From Nitrosomonas nitrosa (GTDB lineage Bacteria; Pseudomonadota; Gammaproteobacteria; Burkholderiales; Nitrosomonadaceae), in assembly GCF_003051105.1 (NCBI RefSeq), contig NZ_QAOO01000001.1, positions 124,001-188,000 on the forward strand: 64,000 bases of DNA, read 5' to 3'. Positions 1-10,684 of this stretch are shown piece by piece. Position numbers and translations under genes: made by a program. The notes under the pieces were generated by a model. It worked only from the letters and a program-made list of their open reading frames with translations. It searched no databases and was not told the DNA's origin. The stretch's first letter is position 1, and every line of letters begins with the position of its first letter.

Positions 1-79
1 TGGATGGCGCAAATTTTATTCAAGCTTAGTCATTTTTTTCCGATATGAAGTAAATAAAAATAAAAATCATAAACAACGA

Positions 80-400
80 GTGGATATGGATGAAACGATT
101 TTATACTCTGAATGGAGGTTTTCTGAACCTGAGTGGATTCCAGCCAATTGCACCCACGATAGCATTATTATGTTTGTTGCATCCTGTGGTTCGTTACGAT
201 TTTATTGTGGGATTACCCAAGAAGCTATCAATGATTATTTTCAGAATACTGAGGATACTCGCGAAATAGCAATGTATACATATAAAAAACATGCCGATCG
301 TATTCATGCGGTGGCTGTGAAGCTTATTAAACATGGTACGGTTTATATTAATGGTTTGTATTTGATTACGTCTGATTTGGCGTATTACTATCGTCTTTAG
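80..400 (+). CDS. Small DUF1488-like protein
   Basis: A 106-residue soluble protein with no signal peptide or membrane segment. The pattern (a hydrophobic strand around IIMFVAS, then a short strand FYCGIT, then a helix with A.NDYF, and a C-terminal helix with I.A.A..LI) resembles the DUF1488 family of about 85-100 residues, whose function is unknown. That assignment is by memory of the family pattern. The reading frame opens with GTG at 80; an in-frame ATG at 86 is equally possible and no strong Shine-Dalgarno sequence separates them. It stands alone on its strand. The following 298 bases, up to the cti gene, hold no gene that I can see. Confidence 0.55.
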   Translation: MDMDETILYSEWRFSEPEWIPANCTHDSIIMFVASCGSLRFYCGITQEAINDYFQNTEDTREIAMYTYKKHADRIHAVAVKLIKHGTVYINGLYLITSDLAYYYRL

Positions 401-698
401 CGACAAATTCGCCAGACAATGAACTGTGAGGGAGAACAGTGTAGAGCAGTTCTGTTTATTTCATTAGTTCTTCCCGCAGCCCCTTCCCCCGAAGGATTAT
501 TCTTCCAAGTCGTAAGCTCAAACTTCAATCAGAAAAGACAGTTCTAAGCTGTTAATTTGGAAAGCTATCTATGATATCCGGTCTTGCAGGAGGCCGTAAT
601 ACTTATTACGAGCTCTCTACAAAGACAATACTGTGCTTCCGATAAAACTGACCATGCTGTAGAATTTTTGCTCATTTGAAAAAAGCAGAGTTTAGCCG

Positions 699-3071
699 AT
701 GCGTGTGTTACGTCCGTTGTTGTATCTGTTTGGTCTCCTTTCTTTGTTATTTTTGTTTCTGATTATGAGTGGTTCGATATCGGATAGCAACCCAATACCG
801 GCTTCTGTTCTGCCTGCACCAGTCAAGCAACGGGTATCCTATACAAAAGAAATTCAGCCTATCCTTGAGTCCAAATGTCTTGCTTGTCACAGCTGCTTCG
901 ACGCTCCTTGCCAGCTCAAACTGGAAAATACCGAGGGATTGTTGCGTGGCGCGATTCATGAAGAAATATATGATGGTGTACGTACTGAGGCCATGTCGCC
1001 CACCCGATTAGGTATCGATGAATTGACGATAGATGGCTGGCGGGAGAGGGGATTCTTTTCGGTGCTTCACGCTGAAAATGAACAGTCACTTCCCCTCATG
1101 TTAAGCATGCTTAGGTTGGCAAAGCAGCATCCTTTCCCACCGAACAGTAAACTGCCGGATTCAATTGAATTGGGTATTACGCATAAAAATCATTGTGTTT
1201 CCAGCGATGGATTTCCGGATTATGCTCGGGAAAATCCACTCAAAGGGATGCCTTTTGCCACCACTGGACTGAGTGATCTGGAATATGCGCTTATGGCTGG
1301 CTGGCTGGAACAAGGCGCAATGGTTCCAAAGGAAACTATTATCCTTACCGAGGGCGAGAAACAGGCTATTGGTGCATGGGAATCGCTATTTAATCGGGAA
1401 GATAAACGAGGTCGGTTGGTTGCACGCTGGTTATTTGAACATTTGTTTCTAGCGTATTTATACTTTCCAGATCAGGAGGGTGAGCTGCGTTTTTTCGAAT
1501 TGTTGCGCTCATCAACCCCTCCAGGTAAAGCTATTAATCCGATTGCAACCGTTAGCCCAAATGATGATCCGGGTGGGCCATTCTTTTATCGATTGCGGCC
1601 GGTTATAGGTAGTATCGTACATAAGCGGCGCATTACCTACCCTCTGGATCGGGCAAAGCAACAGCGGATCGACGAATTGTTTTTCAGCGAATACTGGCCT
1701 GTAGGTGAGTTGCCAGGCTATACCTATACCGAGCGTGCCAATCCATTTGTGACATTTGCTGCAATACCGGCTTACGCACGCTATCAATTTATGCTGGATG
1801 AAGCGGAATATTTCGTACGCACCTTCATTCATGGCCCAGTATGCCGTGGCCAGATTGCAACCGATGTGATCCGCGACCACTTCTGGACATTGTTTCAAGC
1901 ACCTGAATCTGACCTTTACGTTACAGATGAGGCTTATCGGGAGGAAGTCACACCTATGCTCGGATTGCCCGGGCAGAACGACGACCTGCTAAAAGCAGGC
2001 GACAACTGGATGCGGTATCTTGGACGCCGTAACGATTATTTGGCAAAACGTCAGAAGCAGTATGTATTGCGACAACCAAGTGGTGCTTCGCTCACCCATA
2101 TTTGGGACGGAGATGGCCAAAATCAAAATGCGCTATTGACCATTTTCCGTCATCACAACAGTGCGTCAGTTGTGAAAGGGCTCGTGGGTGATATTCCACA
2201 GACCATATGGTGGATAGATTATCCGTTATTGGAAAGGACTTATTATGAGTTAGTGGTCAATTTCGATGTATTTGGTAATGTTGCTCATCAATTGCTGACG
2301 CGGCTTTATTTCGACCTCATACGCAATGGCTCCGAGCATAATTTTCTGCGCTTGATACCTGCCGGCCACCGTAAAACCTTGTTAGATGACTGGTACCAGG
2401 ATCTGGGGAAATTAAAGTTTGGTATCGTTTACCAAGATATCGATGATGAATCGCCAGCGGCTGAACGTTTTATCACGGAAAAGCCGAAACAAGAACTGAT
2501 GTCGCGTATCCTCGATCGCTTCCACTTAATTAATGCGATGGCACTCGACCCGTTAAATCGTTGCCAAGAAAAAAACTGTAGCCGAGTTGATCGGCCTCTC
2601 TGGATTCAGCAATCTGATCAGGCGCTAGCGAGTATTGCAGCTCGTCCTGCCACTGAAATTATTGGCATAATGCAGCTTCCTGAAGTAACCTTCATCCGGG
2701 TCACGCATGAGGAAGAGGGGCGTACCGTTTATACGGTGTTGCGGAATCGGGCGCATAGCAATGTCGCCTTTATGTTGGGGGAAGAGCTGCGTTATCAACC
2801 TAAGAAGGATAATCTTACAGTCTACCCCGGAATTACGGGCAGTTATCCTAACTTTATCTTTGACGTTCCTGTTACTCAGATGGAAAATTTTGTGTCAATG
2901 TTACGTGTTGCTGGGAAGCCGGAAGATTTCGAACAAATTGTTAAGACATGGGGGATTCGACGTACGCACCCCCAATTCTGGGAAATCCTACACGACATCA
3001 CAGCCTGGCAGAAATCGGAGCAGCCTTTGAAAGCAGGAGTGTTTGATATCAATCGATACGAGAATTTTTAA
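699..3071 (+). CDS. cti: Fatty acid cis/trans isomerase (Cti)
   Basis: A 790-residue protein, the usual length of Cti. This periplasmic haem enzyme converts cis-unsaturated membrane fatty acids to the trans form without moving the double bond, stiffening the membrane under solvent or heat stress. Residues 5-25 form a hydrophobic N-terminal export signal or anchor. A cytochrome c-type haem motif CLACH lies at residues 60-64, within a KCLACHSC context, as expected for Cti. The rest matches the long all-helical Cti body by general appearance. The start is ATG at 699 with no convincing Shine-Dalgarno sequence. It is monocistronic here, with 187 bases separating it from the next gene. Known Cti enzymes are regulated at the activity level, so no special promoter is expected. 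Confidence 0.88.
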   Translation: MRVLRPLLYLFGLLSLLFLFLIMSGSISDSNPIPASVLPAPVKQRVSYTKEIQPILESKCLACHSCFDAPCQLKLENTEGLLRGAIHEEIYDGVRTEAMSPTRLGIDELTIDGWRERGFFSVLHAENEQSLPLMLSMLRLAKQHPFPPNSKLPDSIELGITHKNHCVSSDGFPDYARENPLKGMPFATTGLSDLEYALMAGWLEQGAMVPKETIILTEGEKQAIGAWESLFNREDKRGRLVARWLFEHLFLAYLYFPDQEGELRFFELLRSSTPPGKAINPIATVSPNDDPGGPFFYRLRPVIGSIVHKRRITYPLDRAKQQRIDELFFSEYWPVGELPGYTYTERANPFVTFAAIPAYARYQFMLDEAEYFVRTFIHGPVCRGQIATDVIRDHFWTLFQAPESDLYVTDEAYREEVTPMLGLPGQNDDLLKAGDNWMRYLGRRNDYLAKRQKQYVLRQPSGASLTHIWDGDGQNQNALLTIFRHHNSASVVKGLVGDIPQTIWWIDYPLLERTYYELVVNFDVFGNVAHQLLTRLYFDLIRNGSEHNFLRLIPAGHRKTLLDDWYQDLGKLKFGIVYQDIDDESPAAERFITEKPKQELMSRILDRFHLINAMALDPLNRCQEKNCSRVDRPLWIQQSDQALASIAARPATEIIGIMQLPEVTFIRVTHEEEGRTVYTVLRNRAHSNVAFMLGEELRYQPKKDNLTVYPGITGSYPNFIFDVPVTQMENFVSMLRVAGKPEDFEQIVKTWGIRRTHPQFWEILHDITAWQKSEQPLKAGVFDINRYENF

Positions 3072-3258
3072 GGTATGTCCAGGAGTGAAACACTGTTTTT
3101 CTGCAAAAAAAGTGTGGAGGTGGTATGCGCAATTTTTTACACTACCAGAGTAAAACAGCACGTTTAAAACCGCGCAAAGCCCTTCCTCGGTCATGCTCCT
3201 TAGTTACTTCAGTAAGAAAAACCCGAGAAAGTAGCGCATCAATGTTCCAAGAGGTGCT

Positions 3259-3990
3259 GTGGAAAAAATAAGGCTTTCCAAAATCATGTCTGAACGCGGG
3301 TTATGCTCCAGGCGCGAAGCGGATGATTTTATCGAACGCGGTTGGGTATACGTCGATGGTGTTAAAATTTCTGAACTTGGTGTTAAGATTTATGCCAACC
3401 AATGCATCGCACTCGATAAGCGAGCGCAAGCTCGGCAAAATCAGCGTGTCACCATTTTATTGCACAAGCCGATCGGTTATGTTTCTGGCCAAGCAGAACA
3501 CGGCTATCAGGCTGCAGTGACGCTTATTACCGCGGCTGCTCGCGACAAGAATGATTCCGCACCGTTACAGTTTTCTTCAGCCCAGTTGCGTGGGATAGCG
3601 CCCGCAGGACGGCTAGATATCGATTCTTCTGGCTTGCTTGTGCTTACACAGGACGGTCGCATCGCCAAGCAACTGATCGGTACAGATTCTCAAATTGAAA
3701 AGGAGTACCTGGTACGTGTGGAGGGTAAACTGGATAGTAGGGGGCTAGGATTGCTCAATCATGGCTTAACCCTTGATGGCAGTCCGCTCAAGCCCGCGCA
3801 CGTATCATGGCAGAACCAGGATCAGCTACGCTTCATTCTGCGAGAAGGTAAAAAGCGCCAGATTCGCCGAATGTGTGAATTAGTCGGACTTAATGTGATC
3901 GGCCTCAAGCGTGTCCGCATAGGCAGGATCAAGCTGGGTAATTTACCGAAGGGTCAATGGCGATATTTGCGTGAGAATGAAAGCTTCTAG
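3259..3990 (+). CDS. RsuA/RluF-type rRNA pseudouridine synthase
   Basis: A 243-residue rRNA-modifying enzyme that isomerises uridine to pseudouridine. An S4 RNA-binding domain covers roughly residues 3-60 ([15 protein letters not shown]). The catalytic domain carries the family motif [11 protein letters not shown] at 118-127, with Asp120 the expected nucleophile. The late basic motif [10 protein letters not shown] is also typical of RsuA, RluB, RluE and RluF. The S4 domain and GRLDIDSSG favour the RluF/RluB side, but which rRNA site it modifies cannot be read from the sequence. The start is GTG at 3259, giving [10 protein letters not shown]. The C-terminal end is followed by about 160 bases before the convergent hydrolase, with no clear hairpin. 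Confidence 0.85.
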   Translation: MEKIRLSKIMSERGLCSRREADDFIERGWVYVDGVKISELGVKIYANQCIALDKRAQARQNQRVTILLHKPIGYVSGQAEHGYQAAVTLITAAARDKNDSAPLQFSSAQLRGIAPAGRLDIDSSGLLVLTQDGRIAKQLIGTDSQIEKEYLVRVEGKLDSRGLGLLNHGLTLDGSPLKPAHVSWQNQDQLRFILREGKKRQIRRMCELVGLNVIGLKRVRIGRIKLGNLPKGQWRYLRENESF

Positions 3991-4151
3991 ACTATTTTTA
4001 ACCTTAACTCTTCTCCTTTCACTGGCAATTAAGGGTATGCCGCACGTAGTTAATGTATATCACGAACACTCGTTACCATTTGGAAAGGCTTGTTTGCTGG
4101 TTCAAGCCATTCGACAGCGTATACTTTTGTTGGTATTAGAGATCACATACT

Positions 4152-4865
4152 TTATTGGAAAAGCTCTGCCAAAAAGTTAGCAATGGATTGATAGGCCCGT
4201 TTGGCGGCAACTTCGTTGTAGACTGTCCCAAAGCTTGGATTGTTTGCTGCCGGATTAGTAAAGGCATGCATGGTGCCACCATAAATATGTATTTGCCAAT
4301 CGACTCCACCCTCAGTCATTTCCTTTTCAAAAGCCAATACCTGTTCAGGGGGGACCATGGGATCGTCATGGCCGTGTAAGCAAAGTACTTTTGCGGTAAT
4401 TCGCTCATTAGGTACATTGCCGGGCATAAAAAGGCCATGGATACTGATGACGCCTTTGATATTGGCGCCAGATCGAGCAAGCTCCAGTACGCACATGCCA
4501 CCGAAGCAGTAACCCATAGCAGCGATTTTGGTTGCATCCACTTGTGACAAGCCGCGCACTGTATGCAAAGCGGCATTAATTCTGCGCCTCAGCAAGGCCC
4601 GATCGCTCACAAAAGGACTCATCAATGCTGCATTTCCCTCAGTGTCGCCATCGCGACCTACAATACCTTTGCCATACATGTCCAACGCAAATCCCGCGTA
4701 CCCCATTGCCGCTACGCGTTCAGCCGCTTTGCACGCAAATTCGCGTCGTCCACTCCAATCATGTGCAATCAAAACAGCCGGTCTAGGACTATCTGCCTCA
4801 ATATAAGCAAGATAACCTTCTAATTGAGTATCCCCATCCTGATAGTCAATATATTTTGTAAGCAT
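4152..4865 (-). CDS. Dienelactone hydrolase family protein
   Basis: A 237-residue cytoplasmic alpha/beta hydrolase of the dienelactone hydrolase (DLH) family. The nucleophile elbow GYCFGG places Cys120 where DLH enzymes have the catalytic cysteine. The acid is Asp167 or Asp168 in HGHDDPM, and His200 in YGGTMHAF completes the Cys-Asp-His triad. The C-terminal MHAFTNP stretch is typical of bacterial DLH paralogues that are not in chlorocatechol operons. No aromatic-degradation genes are adjacent, so the natural substrate is unknown. It converges on the pseudouridine synthase gene and is divergent from the sugar ABC operon, with a shared 215-base AT-rich promoter region between 4866 and 5081. 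Confidence 0.88.
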   Translation of the reverse strand: MLTKYIDYQDGDTQLEGYLAYIEADSPRPAVLIAHDWSGRREFACKAAERVAAMGYAGFALDMYGKGIVGRDGDTEGNAALMSPFVSDRALLRRRINAALHTVRGLSQVDATKIAAMGYCFGGMCVLELARSGANIKGVISIHGLFMPGNVPNERITAKVLCLHGHDDPMVPPEQVLAFEKEMTEGGVDWQIHIYGGTMHAFTNPAANNPSFGTVYNEVAAKRAYQSIANFLAELFQ

Positions 4866-5081
4866 TTTATCTAATCCCTTTTAAAACGTAGTCAGGAAAA
4901 CTTATTACTATCTTATGCTAATTTTATCAGCCTAGTCTTAAGGTTACCTCATAAAATTCCAATTGAAATAATTTACCATTACCAACGCATTCTTCCTCTA
5001 TCATATAAAAATAATCAAGTTATTGAGATCAAATTAACAAAAAAATTTGGCTAGCGATTCTCGTTACAATTACCCTGGAGA

Positions 5082-6338
5082 ATGAAATTGTTGACCAAGG
5101 TTCGATTAATTTTAGTTTTGGCGATCATAGGGGGCATGTTATCGAGTGGTTGCAGCCGCCAGAAGGGTGAGGCTATACCCTTGCTTAATTGGTATGTTTT
5201 CAATGAACCATCCGGTGCATTTTCCATGGCGGCTCGACAGTGCTCGGAAGCTTCACAAGGGGCTTATCAAGTAGAACTGATTCCGCTACCTGCCGATACC
5301 GATCAACAGCGAGAACAGTTGGTGCGCAGGCTGGCTGCGGGAGATACGGCTATTGATATCATAGGTATGGATGTGATTTGGACAGCAGAATTTGCGCAAG
5401 CAAAATGGATTTTACCCTGGACTGGTCATGTAGCCGAACAAGCAAAAGCAGGCCGTCTTGCAGCACCGTTACAAAGTGCAACTTATCAAAATCAGTTATG
5501 GGGCGCGCCTTTTACCACCAATGCTCAGTTACTGTGGTATCGCACCGACAGAATCAATACTGCTCCTGAGACCTGGGATGAAATGATTCATCTCGCTGAA
5601 ACACTGGGCAAGACCGGAATTATTCAGGCGCAAGGCGAACGCTATGAAGGGTTGACGGTATTCTTTATTTCATTGCTAGCCTCGGCGGGAGGTTCTGTGC
5701 TGGATGAGAGTGGTACACGAATTTCGCTAGCACAAGAGCCAACTCTATTCGCTCTTTCTGTCATGGCACGCTTAGCTAATTCGGTTGCAGCAGACAGGAA
5801 TCTGGCTACTGCGCGTGAGGATCAGACGCGCCTTGCGTTCGAATCCGGCAATGCCAGTTTTATGGTTAACTATACGTTTGTCTGGCCGAGTGCTCAGGAA
5901 AACACCCCAGAAATAGCCGAACACATAGGCTGGGCGCGCTGGCCTGCGGTAATTGAGGGCAAGCCTAGTCGCTTTGCAATTGGCGGAATCAACCTCGCAG
6001 TGAGTGCATATTCGCTCCATCCTGAGTTAGCTTTCCAAGCCGCGGCATGTATTGCTTCAGTACGGCACCAACAGAGGGCTGCCGAATTGGGCGGATTGCC
6101 GCCCACCATTGCGGCGTTGTACGATGATCCCAAGGTACGTGAGATTTTTCCTTTTGCCGATGTGTTGCACAGTACCTTGCGCGATGCTGTACTCCGTCCG
6201 CAAACACCGCTCTACAATGATGTCTCTTTGGCCATCAGCCGCATTTTGCATCCGATGCGTGCGATAGATCCTCAAAGAGATGTTGTTCGGCTACGCGATG
6301 CTATCACGCGCGCGCTCAACTCAGAGGGTTTGCTTTGA
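5082..6338 (+). CDS. ABC sugar importer, substrate-binding lipoprotein
   Basis: A 418-residue extracytoplasmic solute-binding protein. The signal peptide ends in a lipobox LSSGC with lipidated Cys24. The mature protein has the layout of family-1 sugar-binding proteins: an N-terminal lobe with LLNWYVFNEPSG, a GAPFTTNAQLLWYR strand near the hinge, and a long C-terminal helical lobe ending in VVRLRDAI. The overall look is nearest to trehalose/maltose-type binders of the LpqY/ThuE kind, by pattern only. The start is ATG at 5082 with GGAG close upstream. It overlaps the first permease by four bases and heads a four-gene operon running to 9223. No glycoside hydrolase is nearby to indicate the sugar. 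Confidence 0.85.
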   Translation: MKLLTKVRLILVLAIIGGMLSSGCSRQKGEAIPLLNWYVFNEPSGAFSMAARQCSEASQGAYQVELIPLPADTDQQREQLVRRLAAGDTAIDIIGMDVIWTAEFAQAKWILPWTGHVAEQAKAGRLAAPLQSATYQNQLWGAPFTTNAQLLWYRTDRINTAPETWDEMIHLAETLGKTGIIQAQGERYEGLTVFFISLLASAGGSVLDESGTRISLAQEPTLFALSVMARLANSVAADRNLATAREDQTRLAFESGNASFMVNYTFVWPSAQENTPEIAEHIGWARWPAVIEGKPSRFAIGGINLAVSAYSLHPELAFQAAACIASVRHQQRAAELGGLPPTIAALYDDPKVREIFPFADVLHSTLRDAVLRPQTPLYNDVSLAISRILHPMRAIDPQRDVVRLRDAITRALNSEGLL

Positions 6339-7216
6339 ATCTACGGCAGCGCAACGAACGGCGATTAGCTTGGTTGTTATGTGCACCGGCAGTAACAGTG
6401 CTGATTGGTGTTATCGTCTACCCAATCTTATATGCGGTGTGGTTATCGCTATTTCGCTATGATTTGCGTTTCCCCGAGCAGCGCGTTTTTGTTGGTCTGG
6501 ATAATTATGTCAGTATTCTAACCTCGGAAGTATGGTGGCAGGCATTGGGCAACACGCTCATTCTTACCATTGGCTCAGTTTCCATTGAATTGCTGTTAGG
6601 GTTTATCCTCGCATTGATCATGCACCATACGCTGTTCTGGCGACGTGCTGTACGGGCCGCGATGCTTATTCCGTATGCGATGATTACGGTCGTAGCAGCC
6701 ATGGCCTGGAAATTCGCTTTTGATCCCACCACCGGCTTTATCGATGCGCTGCTGGATAGGGAGCAGGCTTGGCTGACGCAACGCGGGTCTGCTTTTCTCG
6801 TGATTATCCTGACCGAAGTTTGGAAAACAACGCCATTTATGGCGTTGCTGCTGATGGCAGGTTTAACACTGGTTCCTCACGAATTGATTCAAGCTGCACG
6901 CGTAGACGGTGCGAATGCCTGGCAACGTTTTATAAAAATTGTCGTGCCCACCATGAAACCCGTTATCCTGGTGGCAGTCTTGTTTCGCACGCTAGATGCA
7001 TTTCGTATTTTTGATACGGTATTTATACTGACTCGCGGTGCGCAGAATACCGAAACCGTCTCCATGGTGGGCTATAACACACTTTTGGTAAGTCTCAATC
7101 TGGGTTTGGGTTCAGCGGTATCTGTGCTGATCTTTGTCGGTGTACTCATCATTTCGATTGTGTTTATCAAAGGCTTTGGCACACCGACCGGCAGACGAGG
7201 GGAGATCGATTCATGA
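6335..7216 (+). CDS. ABC sugar importer permease (MalF/LacF type)
   Basis: A 293-residue inner-membrane permease with about six transmembrane segments; the first is near residues 12-35. The cytoplasmic EAA loop, which docks onto the ATPase, is visible as [15 protein letters not shown] followed by [11 protein letters not shown]. It pairs with the downstream permease to form the heterodimeric channel. The start is TTG at 6335, overlapping the TGA stop of the binding-protein gene, so translational coupling is likely. The stop overlaps the next gene's ATG by four bases. Confidence 0.88.
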   Translation: MNLRQRNERRLAWLLCAPAVTVLIGVIVYPILYAVWLSLFRYDLRFPEQRVFVGLDNYVSILTSEVWWQALGNTLILTIGSVSIELLLGFILALIMHHTLFWRRAVRAAMLIPYAMITVVAAMAWKFAFDPTTGFIDALLDREQAWLTQRGSAFLVIILTEVWKTTPFMALLLMAGLTLVPHELIQAARVDGANAWQRFIKIVVPTMKPVILVAVLFRTLDAFRIFDTVFILTRGAQNTETVSMVGYNTLLVSLNLGLGSAVSVLIFVGVLIISIVFIKGFGTPTGRRGEIDS

Positions 7217-8046
7217 ATAGGAACAGGATCATGGAGCGAATTTTCTGGGGAACAGGCAACCTCATTGTGATAGCTTATGCCATCGTGCCGGTATTATGGA
7301 TCGTGTCTTTGTCATTGAAGCGAAGTGGCGATCTGAATGATCGGCACTTTTTTCCTCAAACGATTAGCTTCGAACATTACCAAGCTATATTTTTGGATGT
7401 GCAGTTCCCTGCAGCATTATGGAATTCGTTAGCAATAGCGGCTATCTCCACTTTTCTGGCTGTCATCGTTGGAATGTTCGCTGCCTACGCTATTGTCCGA
7501 TTGACGTTTCCCGGTCAACGGCTGCTTCTTGCTTGTGTGTTGGCTACCGCCATGTTTCCACCGATCGCCATTATCGGGCCGTTATTCAACTTATGGCGTG
7601 CAACGGGGCTATTCGATACTTGGCTGGGTCTCATCCTGCCCTATATGACTTTTACTTTGCCGCTGGCAATATGGATATTAGCTGCCTTTTTTCGCGAAAT
7701 TCCCTGGGATCTCGATAAGGCAGCCCGTATCGATGGGGCAACACCACTACAAAGCTTTATATGGGTAATGGTCCCACTTGCTGCGCCGGCTGTTTTTACA
7801 ACAGCAATACTGGTATTTATATTTGCTTGGAACGATTTTTTATTTGCCATTTCACTGACCTCTACCAATAATGCGCGAACGGTACCTGCTGCCATTGCAT
7901 TTTTTACAGGGAGTTCCCGTTTTGAATTACCCATTGGTTCTATTGCGGCAGCCTCTGTGGTCATTACTTTGCCAGTCATGATCATGGTGCTAATTTTTCA
8001 ACGACGCATCGTCGCTGGCCTCACCTCGGGTGCAGTGAAAGGTTGA
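7213..8046 (+). CDS. ABC sugar importer permease (MalG type)
   Basis: A 277-residue inner-membrane permease of the MalG/LacG family with about six membrane segments. The EAA loop is [17 protein letters not shown] followed by VPLAAP, and the motif [13 protein letters not shown] near the last segments is characteristic of this family. It starts at ATG 7213, overlapping the preceding stop (ATGA). Thirteen bases separate it from the ATPase gene, so all four genes are surely co-transcribed. Confidence 0.9.
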   Translation: MNRNRIMERIFWGTGNLIVIAYAIVPVLWIVSLSLKRSGDLNDRHFFPQTISFEHYQAIFLDVQFPAALWNSLAIAAISTFLAVIVGMFAAYAIVRLTFPGQRLLLACVLATAMFPPIAIIGPLFNLWRATGLFDTWLGLILPYMTFTLPLAIWILAAFFREIPWDLDKAARIDGATPLQSFIWVMVPLAAPAVFTTAILVFIFAWNDFLFAISLTSTNNARTVPAAIAFFTGSSRFELPIGSIAAASVVITLPVMIMVLIFQRRIVAGLTSGAVKG

Positions 8047-8059
8047 AAGTCGCCGACAT

Positions 8060-9223
8060 ATGGCAAGCGTCGAACTGGATAAGGTTACTAAGCAGTTTTC
8101 TGACGGAACTGTAGCGATAAAAGATGCGAGCTTTACTATTGCTGATGGTGAATTTTTTATTTTGGTAGGGCCTTCTGGCTGTGGCAAATCGACCCTTCTC
8201 CACATGATCGTCGGCTTGGAAGAAACCAGCAGCGGTGAGATTCGCGTCAATGGCCAAATGATTAATCATTTGGACCCGAAGGACCGCAACATGGCGCTGG
8301 TTTTTCAGAGCTATGCGCTCTATCCACATATGAGCGTACGGGAGAATATCGCGTTTCCGTTAATCATGGCAAAAGTCCCTAAGCCTGAAATAATTAGGCG
8401 TGTAGAGGAAACTGCTGCGATCTTGGAACTGAGCCTTTTACTCGACAGTAAACCGCGTATTTTATCGGGCGGCCAGCGTCAGCGTGTGGCCATAGGGCGA
8501 GCAATTGTACGTAATCCCGAGGTTTTCTTGCTTGACGAGCCATTATCCAATCTCGATGCTCGATTACGGAATCAAATGCGCATCGAACTTGCTCGCTTAC
8601 ATAAGCGTTTGGGGACGACCACTCTCTATGTTACCCACGATCAAACCGAAGCCATGACATTGGGCGATCGCCTGGCCATCTTAAATAAAGGGGTTATTCA
8701 ACAAATCGGCACACCTTTTGAGTTATACCAACAGCCATGCAATCTGTTCGTCGCGGGCTTTATGGGTTCACCTGCCATGAATTTTTTTCCTGCACGTATC
8801 AAAGACGATCAATTATGTTTTGAGCCACTTGGTCTACAAACAGCAATCCCTGGGCATACTGATTTCTCTAAGCCATTGGACTATGTGATCGTTGGGATCC
8901 GTCCTGAAGATTTTTACGTGTTATCGAATGAAAATGATCGGAGTGAGCAGCTGATTGCGTTTGATGCTCAAGTAGATAGAGTCGAGTGGCTAGGTGCCGA
9001 ATTGCTCGTTTATATTCGGTTGAAGATTGATTTCTGGCCAGATATGTCGATATTAGTGCGGGATGTTGGCCTAGAAAAAAAGCAGGGTGATATGCTCGAG
9101 GTGATCGCCCGATTGGATGCTACCTCTACTATCGTCAAAAAAGGGGATACGGTAACCCTTGGGTTTAATATTGATAAGTTGCATTTATTCGATCCGAATA
9201 CGGGCGATCGTTTGATTACCTAA
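8060..9223 (+). CDS. ABC sugar importer ATPase (UgpC/MsmX/SugC type)
   Basis: A 387-residue ATPase that powers the importer. Walker A GPSGCGKST is at 37-45, the Q-loop near Q83, the signature LSGGQ at 135-139, Walker B FLLDEP at 156-161, and the switch His in VTHDQTEA follows. Residues from about 240 onward form the TOBE/OB regulatory domain of CUT1-family carbohydrate transporters. Length and motifs are normal. It closes the operon that begins at 5082. A small hairpin lies about 30 bases after the stop. Confidence 0.92.
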   Translation: MASVELDKVTKQFSDGTVAIKDASFTIADGEFFILVGPSGCGKSTLLHMIVGLEETSSGEIRVNGQMINHLDPKDRNMALVFQSYALYPHMSVRENIAFPLIMAKVPKPEIIRRVEETAAILELSLLLDSKPRILSGGQRQRVAIGRAIVRNPEVFLLDEPLSNLDARLRNQMRIELARLHKRLGTTTLYVTHDQTEAMTLGDRLAILNKGVIQQIGTPFELYQQPCNLFVAGFMGSPAMNFFPARIKDDQLCFEPLGLQTAIPGHTDFSKPLDYVIVGIRPEDFYVLSNENDRSEQLIAFDAQVDRVEWLGAELLVYIRLKIDFWPDMSILVRDVGLEKKQGDMLEVIARLDATSTIVKKGDTVTLGFNIDKLHLFDPNTGDRLIT

Positions 9224-9250
9224 AAAAATTACACGCCACAATTTTAAGAT

Positions 9251-9268
9251 AGCTAACAGCCGTTAGCT
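9251..9268 (+). terminator. Hairpin after the ABC operon
   Basis: A perfect 7-bp stem AGCTAAC/GTTAGCT with a 4-base loop lies 28 bases after the ATPase stop. No T-run follows, so it is at best a weak or Rho-assisted terminator, or an RNA-end stabiliser. Confidence 0.4.
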
Positions 9269-9307
9269 GTTAACCATGAATGTCTGCCTCGGTCTAATGA
9301 CGCGCGT

Positions 9308-10486
9308 TTAATTTCTGATACGACCAAGCAATGTTGCAGGGGTATGTTCATTTTTTTCAGCAATCAACTCAGTGGCAGCTTCAAGTTTATTCCAGGTATT
9401 CCACAGAAGCACGCCACGTACCCGACGCTCCCGCAAATAGTAAACCACCCCTGTGCGGAAGGGTTCTTGCCAATCTTCAACAATTTCGAGGTTAGTATCG
9501 AGCTCGCCAATGGCTTCATATCCTAAATCGAATAAGTCAGAGTAGAAAAAAGGTTGATGGTGGTAGGGATGCTTTTGACCAGCCATATTCATGCCAGCAA
9601 TCTCTCCCATGGTATTTGCGTTGTCCTCATGTTCAACACGCATGCGTTTCTCCAGGAGTGTACTATAGAAATTTGCCACATCACCTGCTGCAAAAATATC
9701 AGGGTTACTCGTACGCAGCAATTCGTCGACGACAATGCCATTATCTATTTCTAGACCAGCTTGTGCGGCAAGGTCAGTGTTGGGTTGGATACCCAATCCT
9801 GCTACGACGCCATCGACAGATATTACTTTACCGTTTTCAGTAGTTACAACAAACTTTTTACCCGATCTCTGTATAGATCTAACAGTGTCAGCAGCATGGA
9901 GGGTGATGCCTTTCTCCTGATAGTAGCTATTCAAGTATTCTGACAGTGGTCGAGGATAAACGCGTGCGCCAATCCCCGATTCAGGAAATAGCATGGTAAC
10001 GCGCTTATTATTCATGGCAAGCGCAGCAGCGATCTCTGAGCCTATGAAGCCACCGCCGATGACTACGAAATCTGAACCATGTTCGCATAATTGGCGTAAA
10101 TTCCGGTAATCGTCCACCGTTCTAAAATAGATTACATTTTCGTCTGCATTGGACAATCGTCGAACTGATCCACCAGTTGCAAGTAAAAGTTTTTCATAGG
10201 TATAGCTATTCCCAGCGTTATCGGTTGCGGTTTTTCTTGCCGGGTCAAGATTGACTATTTTTTTACCTATATGTATAGCAATATCAAGGTTATGCTGGCT
10301 GCGCCAAATCGATTCAAATTGGGCGTCTTTCCATAATGATTTGGAGAGAGGGGGGCGATCATAGGGAGGATGTAATTCTTCACAGATGACGGCGATAGCA
10401 CCACTTGGGTCGATTTTGCGGATACCGTGAATAGCTGAGTCGGCAGCCATCCCACCGCCCACAATGAGGTATTTGTGATGTTTCAT
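9308..10486 (-). CDS. FAD/NAD(P)-dependent oxidoreductase (AIF-like)
   Basis: A 392-residue flavoprotein of the pyridine nucleotide-disulphide oxidoreductase class-III-like group (ferredoxin or rubredoxin reductase, AIF). The N-terminal FAD-binding GGGMAAD motif follows the first strand, and a second Rossmann motif VVIGGGFIGSEIA for NAD(P)H lies mid-protein. The C-terminal region DIFAAGDVANF is the second FAD contact. There is no CxxxxC redox-active disulphide. I set the start at ATG 10486 because AAGGAG lies seven bases upstream; the frame is open further up, but that extension is not homologue-like. The electron acceptor is not evident. It lies downstream of the histidine phosphatase gene on the same strand, about 200 bases away. 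Confidence 0.88.
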   Translation of the reverse strand: MKHHKYLIVGGGMAADSAIHGIRKIDPSGAIAVICEELHPPYDRPPLSKSLWKDAQFESIWRSQHNLDIAIHIGKKIVNLDPARKTATDNAGNSYTYEKLLLATGGSVRRLSNADENVIYFRTVDDYRNLRQLCEHGSDFVVIGGGFIGSEIAAALAMNNKRVTMLFPESGIGARVYPRPLSEYLNSYYQEKGITLHAADTVRSIQRSGKKFVVTTENGKVISVDGVVAGLGIQPNTDLAAQAGLEIDNGIVVDELLRTSNPDIFAAGDVANFYSTLLEKRMRVEHEDNANTMGEIAGMNMAGQKHPYHHQPFFYSDLFDLGYEAIGELDTNLEIVEDWQEPFRTGVVYYLRERRVRGVLLWNTWNKLEAATELIAEKNEHTPATLLGRIRN

Positions 10487-10684
10487 GGTAGCTCCTTTAT
10501 AGATGCACGCTAAAAACTGATCACTCGTGCTAGTCAAAATGACTGAAGTTATATTACTACGAAAATTTTATCGATATTGCTTAAGCTCAAGGATAGTAAT
10601 TCCATCGATCTTCCGATTCGATCAATCGTATTTATCCAGGCAGGGACTTAAGTACGATAACGCAATCATTATTTTCGTTGTTTT

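Noticed and set aside
3971..4180. Plus-strand frame with a signal-like N-terminus overlapping the pseudouridine synthase end
   Set aside because: It overlaps genes at both ends, lacks a ribosome-binding site and looks like chance hydrophobic sequence.
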